Origin: Nymphaea colorata
Taxonomy: Eukaryota > Streptophyta > Magnoliopsida > Nymphaeales > Nymphaeaceae
Assembly: GCF_008831285.2 (NCBI RefSeq)
Contig: NC_045139.1
Coordinates: 24,472,412-24,536,411, forward strand
Direction of reading: 5' to 3'
DNA length: 64,000 nucleotides
Every line of letters begins with the position of its first letter. The stretch's first letter is position 1. The notes under the pieces were generated by a model, which was given only the letters and a program-made list of their open reading frames with translations, did not search any database and had not been told where the DNA came from. The translations under genes were made by a program, and so were the position numbers. Positions 1-13,462 of this stretch are shown here, in pieces.

Positions 1-430
1 GCGAGTCTTCTTTCATTCATGCCTTTGACTAAGGGGCTCTTCATGAACTGTGCATGCATGTTACGTAAATGTCAGAGCCTTATCTTTCAGTATTGGGCAT
101 AGCTGAGAGAGATGTACAGTTGCCTTAGCCACAGGGAAGGCAAATATGAGTAAAATTTTCAGTTCAAGAGCAAACCAGAAATAACATTTTGATTTCATAT
201 ATGTTTGACGAGATTTGGAGCAGCATATTCCTTTTGATATATATTTTACTAAAATATTACTTTGAAGAGCATGCGGTGAGCGATTTGTAAAGCTGCTGAA
301 CATTCGCTTCTGCGCAGAAAAGTTTTGAAGTAAATTGTAGAGAAAAGGAAATGTGATTTTAATTCGAAGTCAAACCTGCAGGCGTTTTGAGTATATAGTG
401 TTCGATGACAACTCAGGCGATATGATTTTG

Positions 431-562
431 GTAATAACTACGATGTTGACATGATGTGCGCCATCTAGATACTCCGGCTTCTCATATATATATATATATA
501 TTTGATAATAACCACGATGTTGACATGATGTGCCTTTCTCCGGCCATCTAGATACTCCGGCT

Positions 563-592
<30 letters not shown>
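431..592. repeat. Imperfect tandem duplication ending in (AT)n
   Basis: A unit of about 80 bases containing CGATGTTGACATGATGTG and CCATCTAGATACTCCGGC is present twice. Each copy ends in an (AT)n run, at 484-500 and 567-592. The second copy has about 8 extra bases. Confidence 0.75.
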
Positions 593-597
<5 letters not shown>

Positions 598-1042
598 GAG
601 AGAGAGAGATTACACACACATTGCCAAGGAACTTTTCTTAAAAACTTGTGTAGCATTTAACCCTTTTAATTTGAACCCCATATCCAGCCCTTATTTCTCT
701 ACTTCCAACCTTAATCATTTCTTATCCTTCTTCTTCCACATGTTTTCTCCGGAGTTTGAAGCAACTAGTTGCTGCGATTTCGATAATAAAGTGAACTTTA
801 AGAAATAATGAAGCCTTGCAATGGTGAACAACATAATGAGACAAGAGATAGCAACAGGCTTCTGGATCTGGTGAAATCCTTTTAACTATTGTTGCCTTCC
901 TCTCAAGTCAAGAGATATCAATATCCAACAAAACTATGAGTTGAACTCAACTATTCAAGGCAGATTTTCACTCCAAACGGCCTACGGATGCTGATGACTC
1001 GTGATAAACAGAAGATGAGCGCACCCTCAGGCCTCCGGGACG

Positions 1043-1068
1043 TATATATATATATATATATATATATA
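1043..1068. repeat. (AT)n microsatellite
   Basis: About 13 TA units between CCGGGACG and CCTTGAACG. Confidence 0.9.
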
Positions 1069-1275
1069 CCTTGAACGAATATTTTTTTTAAATTTTATAT
1101 TGCTAAAAACCATTGCAAAAATTATATTTGTGATAGACACTTGTTTAGCCGTGGTTTCTAGTGACAGAGAGCACTTTTTGTTATAATTTTTAGTGACATA
1201 AAATAAAAAATGCCCATCAAGCTGCAAAGATATATTTAGACAAGTTCTTAATTTGATGTCTATATACACATAGTT

Positions 1276-1316
1276 ACTCTCTCTCTCTCTCTCTCTCTCT
1301 TTCACACACACACACA
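1276..1316. repeat. (CT)n(CA)n compound microsatellite
   Basis: About 13 CT units run directly into about 7 CA units. The peptides predicted across it are repeat artefacts. Confidence 0.9.
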
Positions 1317-1895
1317 TGTATCCCCAGAGTATAGGGCTTACTTTGGTACTTCAAAATGCCGCTTCCATCATGCCTTATTAAGAACCATTTGCTTAGAAGA
1401 ATTTACTGTTAATCTAAAAGATTAATTAGAATGTCTCAAAATTTATAAATAGTTGATATGGAAGAAAACAAAGTACATCCTGCCTACGGTAGACATGGTA
1501 CGTACTAACTACTCTTTTCATTAGGCATTCAACTGGAGATGGAGAAAGTCAAGGTGTCTCATGTTTGCAGAAGTCAAAATCTAATCTTTATAGTATCACT
1601 TTTCGCCACAGCCTTCCGATTTATTAGGTGATGATAAATTCCAACCTTTGACTGTGCCCTTGTCTTTATCTACAGAAACCAACACTCTCATTTATTCACT
1701 GAAGATTTCATATCACAATGCAAAGTCAAAGAAAGAGATTTTATTGTTCTGACTCGAGTTTGTGTGCAAAATAAATGAATCCAGCATGTGCTTCAGTCTG
1801 GCTGAGCCTGAGTAATTCCTATCAACAGCAAACCAATTTAGTTGCATTTTTTCTCCTAATTTTGGAAATACATCGAATAATTATTTGGACTCTTA

Positions 1896-2081
1896 GGTTG
1901 CATTTGATTCTCTATGGTTCTTAGATCCGAGGGGATCTCAAATCCATGGTAGCTGAAATCCAGAGTTGTATCAAACGGTGGATTTCAACATCAACTCCTA
2001 ACGTGGATTTCAAATCTACAATTTAATGTAAAAAAACATGGAAAACCATGGATCTCAGATCCATCGTAACCAAACACAACC
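1896..2081. mobile_element. PIF/Harbinger (Tourist-like) MITE
   Basis: A 186-bp element bounded by TTA on both sides (1893-1895 and 2082-2084). The terminal inverted repeats read GGTTGCATTTGATT on the left and, reverse complemented, GGTTGTGTTTGGTT on the right, with similarity continuing inward to GGATC. A 3-bp TTA duplication and G-rich ends fit Tourist-type MITEs. It has no coding capacity. Confidence 0.75.
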
Positions 2082-2084
2082 TTA

Positions 2085-3527
2085 AGAAAAATCCATCTTA
2101 AAGGGGAAGAGTTATTTAGTTACCAGCAAATTAACTATAATTAGCCAATGATTTATAATATTTGAGAAGCATTTTTATATCATGTCACTACATTTAGCTT
2201 TTCTTTCTATCTTTTTTCAGGTTCATATCCATATAATGGCCCCAACAATCTGAGACATTTTTTCAGCAGAAGAAATGCTTAGCCTCGTGATAATTGTTCC
2301 AACGGAATCATACTTTATTGGAAATAATAGAATCAGAATATACATCTATGATAATATAGAAAAAGTAAACATAGTTTGATGAACAAAAAAATTTACATGT
2401 AAATTTTAGAAAATTTTACTAGTCTTATATAAAAATTTTGAAAAACAATATTTCAACCCGTGTCAAATTTTAGAAGCTTTAATTCGTCCCCTCTCATGAA
2501 AAATTTCAAACTCCACCCCTCTTCCCAGTAGCAAAGTTATTATTCAGCCACTTTCATTTCTGACTTTGTAAAGTAAGCATATATTGGATAAGTCAACACA
2601 ACCGTATAACTTGATGACAAAGAGATGCATGCATGCAACCAACAAATGATACGTATGAATAACGATATACGAAATAAATGTGCATGTGCAGATGCATCAA
2701 GCGATTAATTTTTTTTTTTTTTTCATTTTTTAGTGTTACTGCATGCTAGGCACTTAGTGCAACAAAAAATTATGCATAGGAGGAGGGACTCAAGGGATTA
2801 ATAGCTTACCCCAGGGGGTGTCCCATAGTTAGTCAGTCGAGGGTCACGTAGATGACATTGTCCTCAATTGGATTCTCATGAGTGCTATTTCTCTAAACTG
2901 CAAATGGTGGCATGCACAAAATTCAAGTTAAAAGGTATACCATGAGACCACTTAGGTTTCGAAGCAGTCCTGGACCCTGGAAATGAAGAGAAGGGGGTGG
3001 TTTTCACCTCTCACATACCACCCAAGGGATTAATAGTTTACAAAACAATAAAAATTCTATACTTGGTAATGCAACAAGTATTAAAAGCTAATACATGTAT
3101 ACTGGACTCACTAACAGCTTCCTTCACTAGGTCAACCCAGCTGATCAAAAAACCAAAACGGTGTTTTGAAACATTTTCTTGTCAAATAAATTAATGAATA
3201 CTACCTACTGCAGTAGAAATTAAGCTTGTGATTGCAAATATAGTCTAGTTGAAATGAGAATACTGCTTCCTAACCTTCACACCCATGAAAAAATAGCCAT
3301 TGAACCTTTTGGAACATCCATAGAAAAAGTAAATTAATCATAAATTAGAATAGGAATTGTAAGCATGGACAAAGCAAAGTAACAAGGAGCCAAAAATCAA
3401 TCAAGCCAGCCCCTTTGGAAACTAGACATGTCAACTTCAAGTTGTTACCAGTTCCGACATTTATATGAAATAAGTAAATCAACAACTCAGAGCATGTGTT
3501 CTCAGCATGCATGCATTTACTTCGCAG
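2085..3527. other. No gene recognised
   Basis: AT-rich DNA with a poly-T run near 2710. Only short open frames without recognisable motifs. It lies downstream of the helicase exons. Confidence 0.5.
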
Positions 3528-4468
3528 AATTTCCATCGTGGTGAAGTGAATGCATATCCTTTAGTACCCAAAGCAATTGGTGACTATGTAAAAGTTATCC
3601 CACAGTAAAGAAAAAGATCGAGCAAGTTAATATAATGACTTGTATATATTTCCTTGGGGGGGTTTGATATCTTGAAATTTTGATTTTGGACAGAATTCCA
3701 GAATCAAAATCCCATTTCAAGCTGGAATTGGAATGAAAATGAAAATCTGAATTACACTTTTCCTTTGTATTTAATAAAACTGGAATTTTCATTCCAGAAT
3801 TAAAAATGACTTGCAAGATGCAAGGGGAATTAAAATTGTAGAATTCATAAATCAAAGCCTTCATGCTTTGTGTCCCAAAGAGAGAAAAAAATATTATGGA
3901 ATATGTTAGTCATAATTCTACCCCCAGGGTAGAATCGTAATTCCAAAATTTTGAAACCAGAATGAGCCTATGATTCGACAATCATAAAAAAAAAACATGA
4001 GAATTTGGATTTTAGAATTCCATAATTCTGGCTCCTTCAAACAGCCCATGACATAAAACCCAATTCTGGTGGAATCATGATTCCGGTATTTTGACATATT
4101 TTTTTTAGCTCTCTTTGGGATACAAGGCATGAAGGCTGTGATTTATGAATTCTACAATTTTAATTCCCCTTTCATCTAGCAAGTCATTTTCAATTCTGGA
4201 ATCATAATTCCAAATTATCAAATAAAAACAGAAACTGGAATTGGAATTTACATTTTCATTCTAGTTCCAGTTTGAAGTGGAATTTTGATTCAAGAATTCT
4301 AATTTCAAAATCAAAATTTTAATCCATCAAACGCCCCTAAAGAAATTTGTACATGTCAGTATATTAACTTGCTCGGTTTTTTTCTTCATTGTGCATAGTC
4401 ATCTTTACATGGTCACAATTTCATTGGATACTAATGGATATGCATTCACATCACCATCTTCAAAATTC
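3528..4468. repeat. Large imperfect inverted repeat (foldback)
   Basis: The left arm (about 3528-3898) and right arm (about 4095-4468) are reverse complements over nearly their full length. Matching pairs include GATTTATGAATTC (4140-4152) with GAATTCATAAATC (3841-3853), TTAACTTGCTCG in the right arm with CGAGCAAGTTAA in the left, and GGATATGCATTCAC with GTGAATGCATATCC at the outer ends. About 200 bases form the loop. Inner segments look like a MITE with ends GGGG(C/G)GTTTGAT, but the symmetry continues outside those ends. No protein is encoded. Confidence 0.8.
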
Positions 4469-7400
4469 AACGACATAAATTTGTCAATCACATCAAGATC
4501 AGAATGGATGGGCAGGTTGCCTGTTACTCAGGAATGAATTTGAGGGAAGCTTTAAATTTAAGTTCTTCATTTCCAAGGAAAACTTTTCATTTCTTTGGTA
4601 TATAAGGTTTTCGTTGATAAACGAACTAATTGAGCAACTGGTTGAATGACTTTGTCAACAGCTAAAAGGTGCGGAGAAATATATTGGTAGCCTGTAAGAC
4701 AGGGAAAAGCATGAACAAACCAGAAAATATAAAATCATTTTGCATCAAATGAAATGGAATATTTCTGATTACACCATTCATAATTTGATCTTTATGTAAT
4801 CGCGTTCTGTGGATGAGATAAGTGAAATCATGATAGAATCAGCACAATTGTGGTTGATTCTGCTAATTAAGCCCAGGGTAAGGAAGGTTGATTAAATCCT
4901 CTGAAGTTGTTTACGAGATCACCTTGATATTCAAGTAGTTTCACTTCTAAGGCATTGTGTTGCCAAATGACTTCCTATTTGAGACGGTGCTGAAATATGA
5001 TATTGGGGAAAACACTCTGTTGCAAATGACTATCTACTCAAGATGGCCTTGAAATATGATTTCTAAGACTGAATTTGCACATTCAACCCCCATCTCAAAT
5101 CCAATGTTTTTCCAACATTAGCGTTATCAATTACTGTGTCATGGCGAACTGCTTGTCTTGGACAATAGATTAATCCGAGGAGCCAAGGTCCAAAATATGG
5201 AATAAACAAGTGTTTCCACTACTCTACCAGCCGATCAATTCTGTTCCAGATAATTCCTCTTTCACGGCCACATATCTTTTTAGCTAAGGAATGGAAAATC
5301 TTTCTCCTAGCGCATGAATCAAATGTTTCATTTCATCCAGAAAAGCCTATCCCTTTCTCAACAATGTCTGTCATTTGATCCAGTAGCATTCAGATATTAG
5401 ATACGAATAGGTTTGATCATGATCATCACATAGATGAGTGATATTTGGATTGCTTGGCATATTGGATAGCAAACTGGTTGTCAAACTGGCAGTCAAGATT
5501 TAAATATCATAGGCATCACCTTTTTGAAAGCTGAAAGAAAGTTTTAGCCAGGTCTCCCCCTCGTACGGTTGTACCAATGGTGCAGCTAGGATTTTTGGAC
5601 CGAGGGACACTCGAATAGTCAGCTCAGATATGATGTAGACACCTAATGCAATTTTTAAGTCATCAGAATGTAATTTTTGGATTTTTAACACGAAACTTTC
5701 CGTCAGTGCCTTTACAAACTGTTATCAGAATAGTGCAGCCAATTTGAATCCAAAAGGTTTTGATCTAGTGACCCATTGAAAGAATTCTATATTTTATTTT
5801 TATCCATTTTTTTAGATATTAAAATAATTTGTTTCCAATTTAATCCTACAATATGTTTGAGAATTAAAATAAAAAAGACTGCTGATGTTTTCGGTAAAAT
5901 AACATTCACGGAAATTTTCAAGATGCGGAGAGGATTTAACGAGGTCGCTTTTGGGAGTTAAAGACGAATAAAAGAGGCAGGTCGCCTCCTCTTCCGAACC
6001 ACCACTTGACCGGGGGGGGAAAAAAAGAAAGAAAAAAAGAAGAGCAGGGGAAGCTTTTTGATTTTAATGCATTAAAGAAGGCGCATCTACCGGTTGCGGT
6101 TCGTTGGTCTCAATCACCCACAAAAACCCACCCACATGCGAACCTTTGGAACAATGGTAAAGCAAGCAGCTTTGACTGTCCCTCCATCCCAAGAGTACAC
6201 GCCTAGATTATGTGTGTAAAATTCTACAAAAGAATATGCAAAATTAATACAAAACAGGTGAGAAAAATGTAAACCATGTGAAAAATATATTTTAGATAAT
6301 TAGTATGAAAATTAGTATGCAAAACTTTAAAAATAATATGAAAAATGCGAAAAAAAATCTATGGGTTTCTCAAAATTGTGTCCAAAAGTGTTGGCTTGCC
6401 TGTGCGTGTACAGCAGCAATTTTGCCATACCTGTGTCATTTCGTGCCTAGCTTTGTAATATGAAAGGAAGATTCATATGAGAAACTAAGCCTGACTGCAA
6501 GCGCAACAGCCATTGCCTGCCAAACTCCAGGAGGAGAAAGAAACGTTGCACACAAGAATTTGAGCAGTAACCTCATGGCGATAATTACCACATAAGCAAA
6601 ACTTAGCAACAAGATATATTGAATAAAAAAAAGTTATCCAATAGAAATAATGCGCCCTTACATGATGACAACAATTCACCACCAAGCAACAATGAGGATG
6701 GATACAAATGTGCTAGGTGAATATTGTAGCATGGGCATGTTCAGTTCAGCCGAATTACACGATATTTTCTTTTCTCAAATTTTAATAGCACGTCTCAGCC
6801 CCATTGGCATCAGTTTCTCTGCAGATATCTGCGCTGTACTGATAGATGGTAAACTGTTCTATCCTATGACTTCAATTGTTTGTTCTCTTCCAACAGCAAA
6901 TGAACTATGGATTTCACGACTTCATTTTGCACAATATTGCCGGCTTTCTGCAAATTCAAAACCAAGGTTATAATGACCGCTCGTGCGATAGCATGAGAAA
7001 CAAAAATAAGACTACAGCAATTGAACAAAGGAAGCCAAGAAAAGAGGAAGACTGGTACGTATATGACACATAAGCCCGCACCACCAAGTCCAGTGGGCTG
7101 AAGGGACCTCTGTGATTACGAGACAAAATCTGTGAAAAACATAGCAGGTTTTACACGAGAAAAAAAAATATTTACAAGAGGTTGCAGATGTAACTTCACT
7201 ATGTTCGAAGTAATTTCTTCGTTAAAAGCTATTAATGGTGTTGATCCCACTATTGTGGAAAATGGATTTCGGGTGCTAGCCCTCCAATTTGGTTCCCTAA
7301 CTTGACGGTGAAATAGAAAAAACTGAAACGGAAAAAAATGGGTGTTTTCAATGTAGGTAATACATTTAAAATATGTTCCATTTTGCCATGCTAATTGACA

Positions 7401-8055
7401 ATGTAAAGATACAAAGGGTTGGAACAGAAACCACTCTAAGGAATCATTTCATGTATATATCCTTATTTTAGCCCATAAATGATAAAAGCCAAAACATCAT
7501 TGAAAAAGAAAAACTTGCTCAAGTGTAAAATCTTTCTGTCATGATTAGTTTATCATTGAAAATGTAGAAAAAAAAATTCGAATAAAAACCATCGAAAAGA
7601 ATCCCAGCTATTATATGCATCTCATGTGAGCCTGCAAATAGGAAAGGCCATCCCAAACACACTTTCAAGTTGAATTTTTCTATTTGAGGCCCTAAAAATA
7701 GGAACAACCTTTAAAAAGAATCTCACTTCAAACTTTTCCTAGTGTCTCACCATGGCTTGTAAAAATAGGAAGGACCACTTAAATGTCTTTTTTCACACTA
7801 AATTGTTACCATGTAAACCCACAAAAAAGGAAAGCTCTTAACAAATGTAAATGAAGAGCTTTCATTTCATTTACTGTTGTCAGGTCATTGTTAGAAATAC
7901 AAGAGGTAATACACAGAGACAAACACAATACAATTTACAATGGAGAGAAGTATCTCTAGTGTGAATCACATGTACTGTTAAACCAGAGGTTGGGACTAAG
8001 TATACCCTGATAGAGATTTGATATAACATACGACAGAAAGATATGGAGAACAAAC
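4469..8055. other. No gene recognised downstream of helicase
   Basis: AT-rich sequence with short open frames only. The final helicase exon is expected here or to the left of the window, but no convincing match to its short C-terminal end was found. A purine-rich run lies at 6010-6050. Confidence 0.4.
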
Positions 8056-8178
8056 CTCAGGTTTATATATAAGCTCTTTCATAACGGAATCAAGCGTATA
8101 TCTCAGTTCCTTAAGCAAAACCCCAATTTGTGCTGTTGCAGAAAGTTTTAGCCAACCATCCACAGTGACAGAACCAGC
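8056..8178 (-). CDS. Helicase exon 18 (last visible)
   Basis: 41 codons: [20 protein letters not shown], then [16 protein letters not shown] and IYKPE. It ends in a donor (GTTTGT), so at least one more short exon should follow at lower coordinates. Related plant proteins have roughly 20-30 more residues here. I could not recognise that exon in 1-8055. Confidence 0.92.
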
Positions 8179-11100
8179 CTGAGAAAGAAATAAGTCAAAT
8201 ACCTCGCTTATGCAGGGCTCTTACACAATTCAGGAAGTTTTCATCACGATCTTCTAGCTAGCCATGCACAATCTTTACATGCACATATATTAAAGGACTT
8301 CTGCCATGGAGGGTTACTAAAGTTGTATACACGTCTATGTCACATAGGTACGGGTATGGGTGCCGGTGCGGGTACGGGTACTGACCATTTTCAAAAAACT
8401 TGGGTGCGGGTGTACGGCCGTATATATATATAAACAATAAGAAATACTTAGAAAATATGTATCAAAATAAAAAATATACATCAACATAAACAAACAAATA
8501 ACATAGAAAATATATATCAACGGCTCTTGCAGCAGTGTGTTTAAGAAACCTATGAAAAACTTTAAACATATGGACAACCAAGCAGCCCCCTAATCAAATA
8601 TGAACATCAATCGAATTTTCACATCTAAAGAATAGAATAAAAAGTAAGGTGGAAAAAATTAAATCAAAGTAAAATTAAGTAGTTTGGATCTATAGGTACC
8701 CAAGTGTCAAAGTACCCATTTTGGGTACGGGTACGGCGACACGAGTACGTAGACCTTACTGAAGTACCCATGTGACTTAGATACACGTACTTTACACATT
8801 GTGAGTGACTTGGAATATGTATGCATTGACGAATGAAGTGCCCCCACCTATCAAATCCGACACGAGAGAAATCTGGCAAACCCTAGGAGACTCCACTCCT
8901 GGGGGAAAAGCCTCAGATCCTAATACATTTGGGCTATCAACAATGCAATGTGAAACCTGCCCTTGTGTAAAATGGATCCATGAAATCTTAGGAGAGTATG
9001 GAGTATCACAATCTGTCCTTGCCTAGATTCCACAACGCCAGGACAATTCTCACATAGTGCTCAAAAAATAATTGCAGTGAGATGCATGAACTTGTTTCGG
9101 AGAAAAAGATGCACTAAGCTCCAAATGCGACCAAACCAAAGAGGAAAAACCAGTTTCTAAGAACAGATGCAACAGTACACAATTGTCATTCTTATCAAGA
9201 ATCATGATCATTCCACCATGATCAGGCTGCCAAGGATTATGGCACACCTGGGAAACATAGATCACATAATATACTTTAACAGGAATTGGAACATGACTAA
9301 GAAGTCATGCCAGAAAAGGCCAAAGACGTCAGGAAAGCTGAGGAGAAACTTGCAAGCTCAAATTTGTTCATCATAAGAACAGAGTAGTGTTACCCATAAG
9401 GTGTGAACTCCATAGGGAATCTAGAGATTCTCCGACTTTGCACATTAGATCATCATTTATAGATATATATCATATTTGTTACAGACATCTTGTCATGTTA
9501 AAAAATGTCACGTTATTATCGCAGTATCAGCAACACAGATAAAAACAAGAAACAAGCAAAATATCATGAGAAAATATCACAAAACTTTCTCAGAATATTA
9601 CTGTGATAATATCATGATTTTTTCCTTTTCGCGAGAGTTGTTCTTAATTCATTTAAACTTTTGTTTTCCACTTTCGCTTTCTTTTCACATTTGAAACAAT
9701 TTTAAAACCCATAAATCTGTTTAGTGTTTACAAAAAGGAAACAGTTCATAACACGCAATTTCATAATTTTTTATTGTTACATAACTTTAAAACTTTTGAA
9801 TTTCCCAGATCCTCTTAAGAAAAAACAAACCTTCTGATAAATACCCCAGGAAAACCTCACAATAAAACCCGAGAATAATATCTCTGACAATGATACACAC
9901 AAGGGAATTATATGGCCCAGGTGCCCTATCAACATGGTCACAATAGATGTTTAACTGAAGCTGCTCAAATGGATATAACAGAAAAGCAATTTCAATTTTT
10001 TCATTTTCACATTGAAGCAAAGGCACTTAGGTGCAGCTACTCTCAGGACAATGACTTCAATGTTCAACCTTAGCTGAATTTCTGCAAAATCGAATAATTT
10101 CATTATTTAACTGCTTACTAAGACGTGCAAATAAATAGGTCTACAAGCTGTGATAAACTTACAATGTTGCAAGAGCCTAAAGCCACAGAATGAAAGGGAG
10201 ATTCAACTAAAGAGTATAAGGAAAAATGTCAACCTCTGAAAGAAATTATGAGAAAATATTTTGTAAATATTAGATATACCAAGATACCTGATGTTGAATG
10301 CAGACTGAACCACCAAATAACATGATAGAGTATGGAGAGACTACACTTGTGTCTCGCAGAAATACTTTGCTGGTTTCAACCTGATGGAGAAAGCAAAAAA
10401 AAAAAAAAATGTAGAAATAAGACTTCCTTACTCGACTTTTTGCAGAAAAAGTGTCTTCAATGTGGAACAAAAATTTCCCTCTGAAGTTGAACAGCAGTGC
10501 CTTAGTCTTCATTCGAGGTTTTTGACAACACCAGGTGCCTGACCTCATTGTGCATTGTGACCTCCCTTTACAACATTTGAGAATAAAAAACAGCTATCGT
10601 CTCCCATCATAGCTTATTAGTCTTAGTACATGAAAGACTAAACAAATGGGTTATGGTCCCTATCAAATTTCGCATATGGAGATACATAACCATGAATTAA
10701 AAGTCTAATCAACACCCTCCAAAATACCAAGTACTCAGACGTATCTGGAAAATTTCAATTTGTCTCATAGCAAAAGCTCAGCCACATAATATTATAGAAC
10801 CATGAAAACACTATTTGACTCCCCAATGGTATAGAAATATGGATATACTTTAACATGTTAGAAATTAGAACCGATGGTTTGCCATCAAATCAGTAAAACA
10901 TATAATAAGTTTGAATCTCAACACTTTTTCTTAAATATAAATATCCAGACATCACAAATAGCCTAAAGAATTATGTAATACGTGACAGAAGGGTGATAAA
11001 CCAGTAACAAGTGTTCATAGTATAGCCAGTCTCACTAAACATGCTTTTTGAGGTCCACAAAAAGGCTGAATTTATTTTGCTAAGCCAAATGGTTTTTCTC

Positions 11101-13407
11101 AAAAATATTATAAAATTCAATTAGAAGCAGAATTAGAAATTTCTTACCTTCTCAAGGAATACAAGAAATGGGAACTGAAATCCTCTTGCATTGGCATTTA
11201 TCGAAGAGGGATGTATATAAACTTCCCGTTCACCATCATACCACTGCAACTGATCCTTGGCAGAAGAGCTGAATGAAGATTTTTGGATGGATCCACAAGG
11301 TACTGCAGTCATTCCTTCTTCTGTAGCAGCAATGTTAGGGTAGAGGCCTGCACACAATATTGACTTGGAAAAAAAAAATAGATGAGAAGTTAAAACGAAG
11401 TTTACAAACTAGAAATCTAGAAAAAAGGGGAAAGCAGAAACAGAAAAGTGCTTTAAAAATAATGATGTGATAAAGTGCTCAGACCATTCTGAAAAAGTGC
11501 AATTCAGTACGGCAAGTAGTCCTCAAACAATTTAGTAGACAAACTTTAAAACTTGGCTTTTCCTCATTGAATTTGTAGAAATACGGATGACTTATATGTT
11601 CTTTGAAGTTTGAACACCTAAATGGTCAACGCCCGTTGCTGGATAGGAGAGTACTTACAAGCAAAGGTTTTCAAACTTTTAGAAGACTGTGTCCCAAAAA
11701 AGCAGGGTCTCCAGCTCGCAGGTATCTGTCTGTGCATTGCACACAAGTAAAGGAAGCAAGGGACCATACAGGTAGGAGTGTAAATTGGTTTGCACACAAG
11801 TACAGGAAGCAAGGGGCTATACAGGAAGGAGTGTAAAATTGGTCGTAATGGATAAGACCTATTTTCGGACTTAAGGATGGTCACTGCAATCCCCAACTCC
11901 ACACTCCAAATCTTAATATATGTATTATCCATCATCCATTCACCTATCAGCTTTTCATAATATGGATAGGAGTTCCTGGCATGTGATTCAATCTAGGTAA
12001 TTGCCAGTAGATATCCCAATTTTTTCTTTCACGCTTGTACAAATAACTTGCAACCTCACTTAGCTCAGAATTGCAACTCCCAGAAAACCATGCCCTTCCC
12101 TACTTTATTCTCACCCTATACCTGCATCTTCTCCTTTACTGAAGCCTTACTATTCTATTCTACCTTCTAGCAACAGGCTTAGTCTATGTCAACATTTCTA
12201 TAGATCCGCATGGCTCTACACAATCCCCTCTTTCCATCTTTTTTTCAATCAGCAACATGGCAGAAACTTGCCATTGTTCACCAGCTCAGCCGACCTCCCA
12301 ATTTGCACCACTGCCCTCTTTTGGTATCAGTTCACATTTTGTTTCTAACACTTTTTAACACAAAGTTGAGAGGTCTCATTTTTATTCCTTACCCAAGTTG
12401 TCTGGTATCTACCAATCAGTATGTATACATCATTGTCACATATATTGTTTACGGGTACCATACGGCAAGTTATTTTTAGGGTATAATATGACAAAATTAT
12501 ATTTCTCGGGAAAATCTGGGAATTTTTTAATTAAAAAATTAAAAACACCTAATAAGTAAATACAAAACAAATAAAGCAAATAAAAAATTAATGATAAGTC
12601 ATTGAAAAATGATTAGATAAAATCATAAACATGATAGGATGTGGGTGAACAATATTATATTAAAAGAAAATAATAGCCATGTGTAGGATAACAATGTAAT
12701 AAATTTTGTTGGTCCCCAGGCTAGACCCAATTTTGTCAACCGCATGATATAAAGGCCGAGTTAATGATGGAGTCAGCAAAATTATCTTCCATCATAATTC
12801 TAATAAACACGAAAATGTAGTAAGAAAAGCTAGCAAAAGATCATAAAGTGCTGTGTTCACCTTAACTACTGAAGAATGGCGTGAATACAAATTAAAAGGT
12901 TGAGACAAATCATTCAACCAAATATCCAGCTTCTTTTTCACTCTTCCATCAGTCTGTTCCAAGAACCCAATCTATTCAGTTCAGAATTTGAACAAGTATA
13001 GAAAAGAAATGCATATATATCGATCCACAAAATTCCATTCTACTAAGAGATATATGCAACTGTTAGCATATATACATTACATACATTTTAAATATATGAA
13101 AGTGTTTTCCTGTTCTTTTGTTATGCTTTCCTAAGCATATTTTCTGTGTGAAATAAATTTAACCTATTGTTACCTCAGTAGACATTGAGATTATGCAGGA
13201 TCTAATTTCCTCGAATGTGGTAGGCATGCGTTACAGATCATAGTTGTGCTGCTTTTGAACTGTCAGAGCTCTTTATATATACTTGCCTCAATAGACATTG
13301 TCAGATTGCGCAAAAGGATCTAATTTCATCGAATGTGGTGGACCTGTGTTATGTCCACCAGATCATTATTGTGCCGCTTTTGCGCTGCCAGAGATCTTTA
13401 TATATAT

Positions 13408-13462
<55 letters not shown>

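Noticed and set aside
465-808. Open frames containing (YI)n peptides
   Set aside because: Translated (AT)n microsatellites.
3528-4468. Microarray of repeats or miRNA precursor
   Set aside because: The arms are far too long for a canonical miRNA and there are no short regularly spaced repeats. Kept as a foldback instead.
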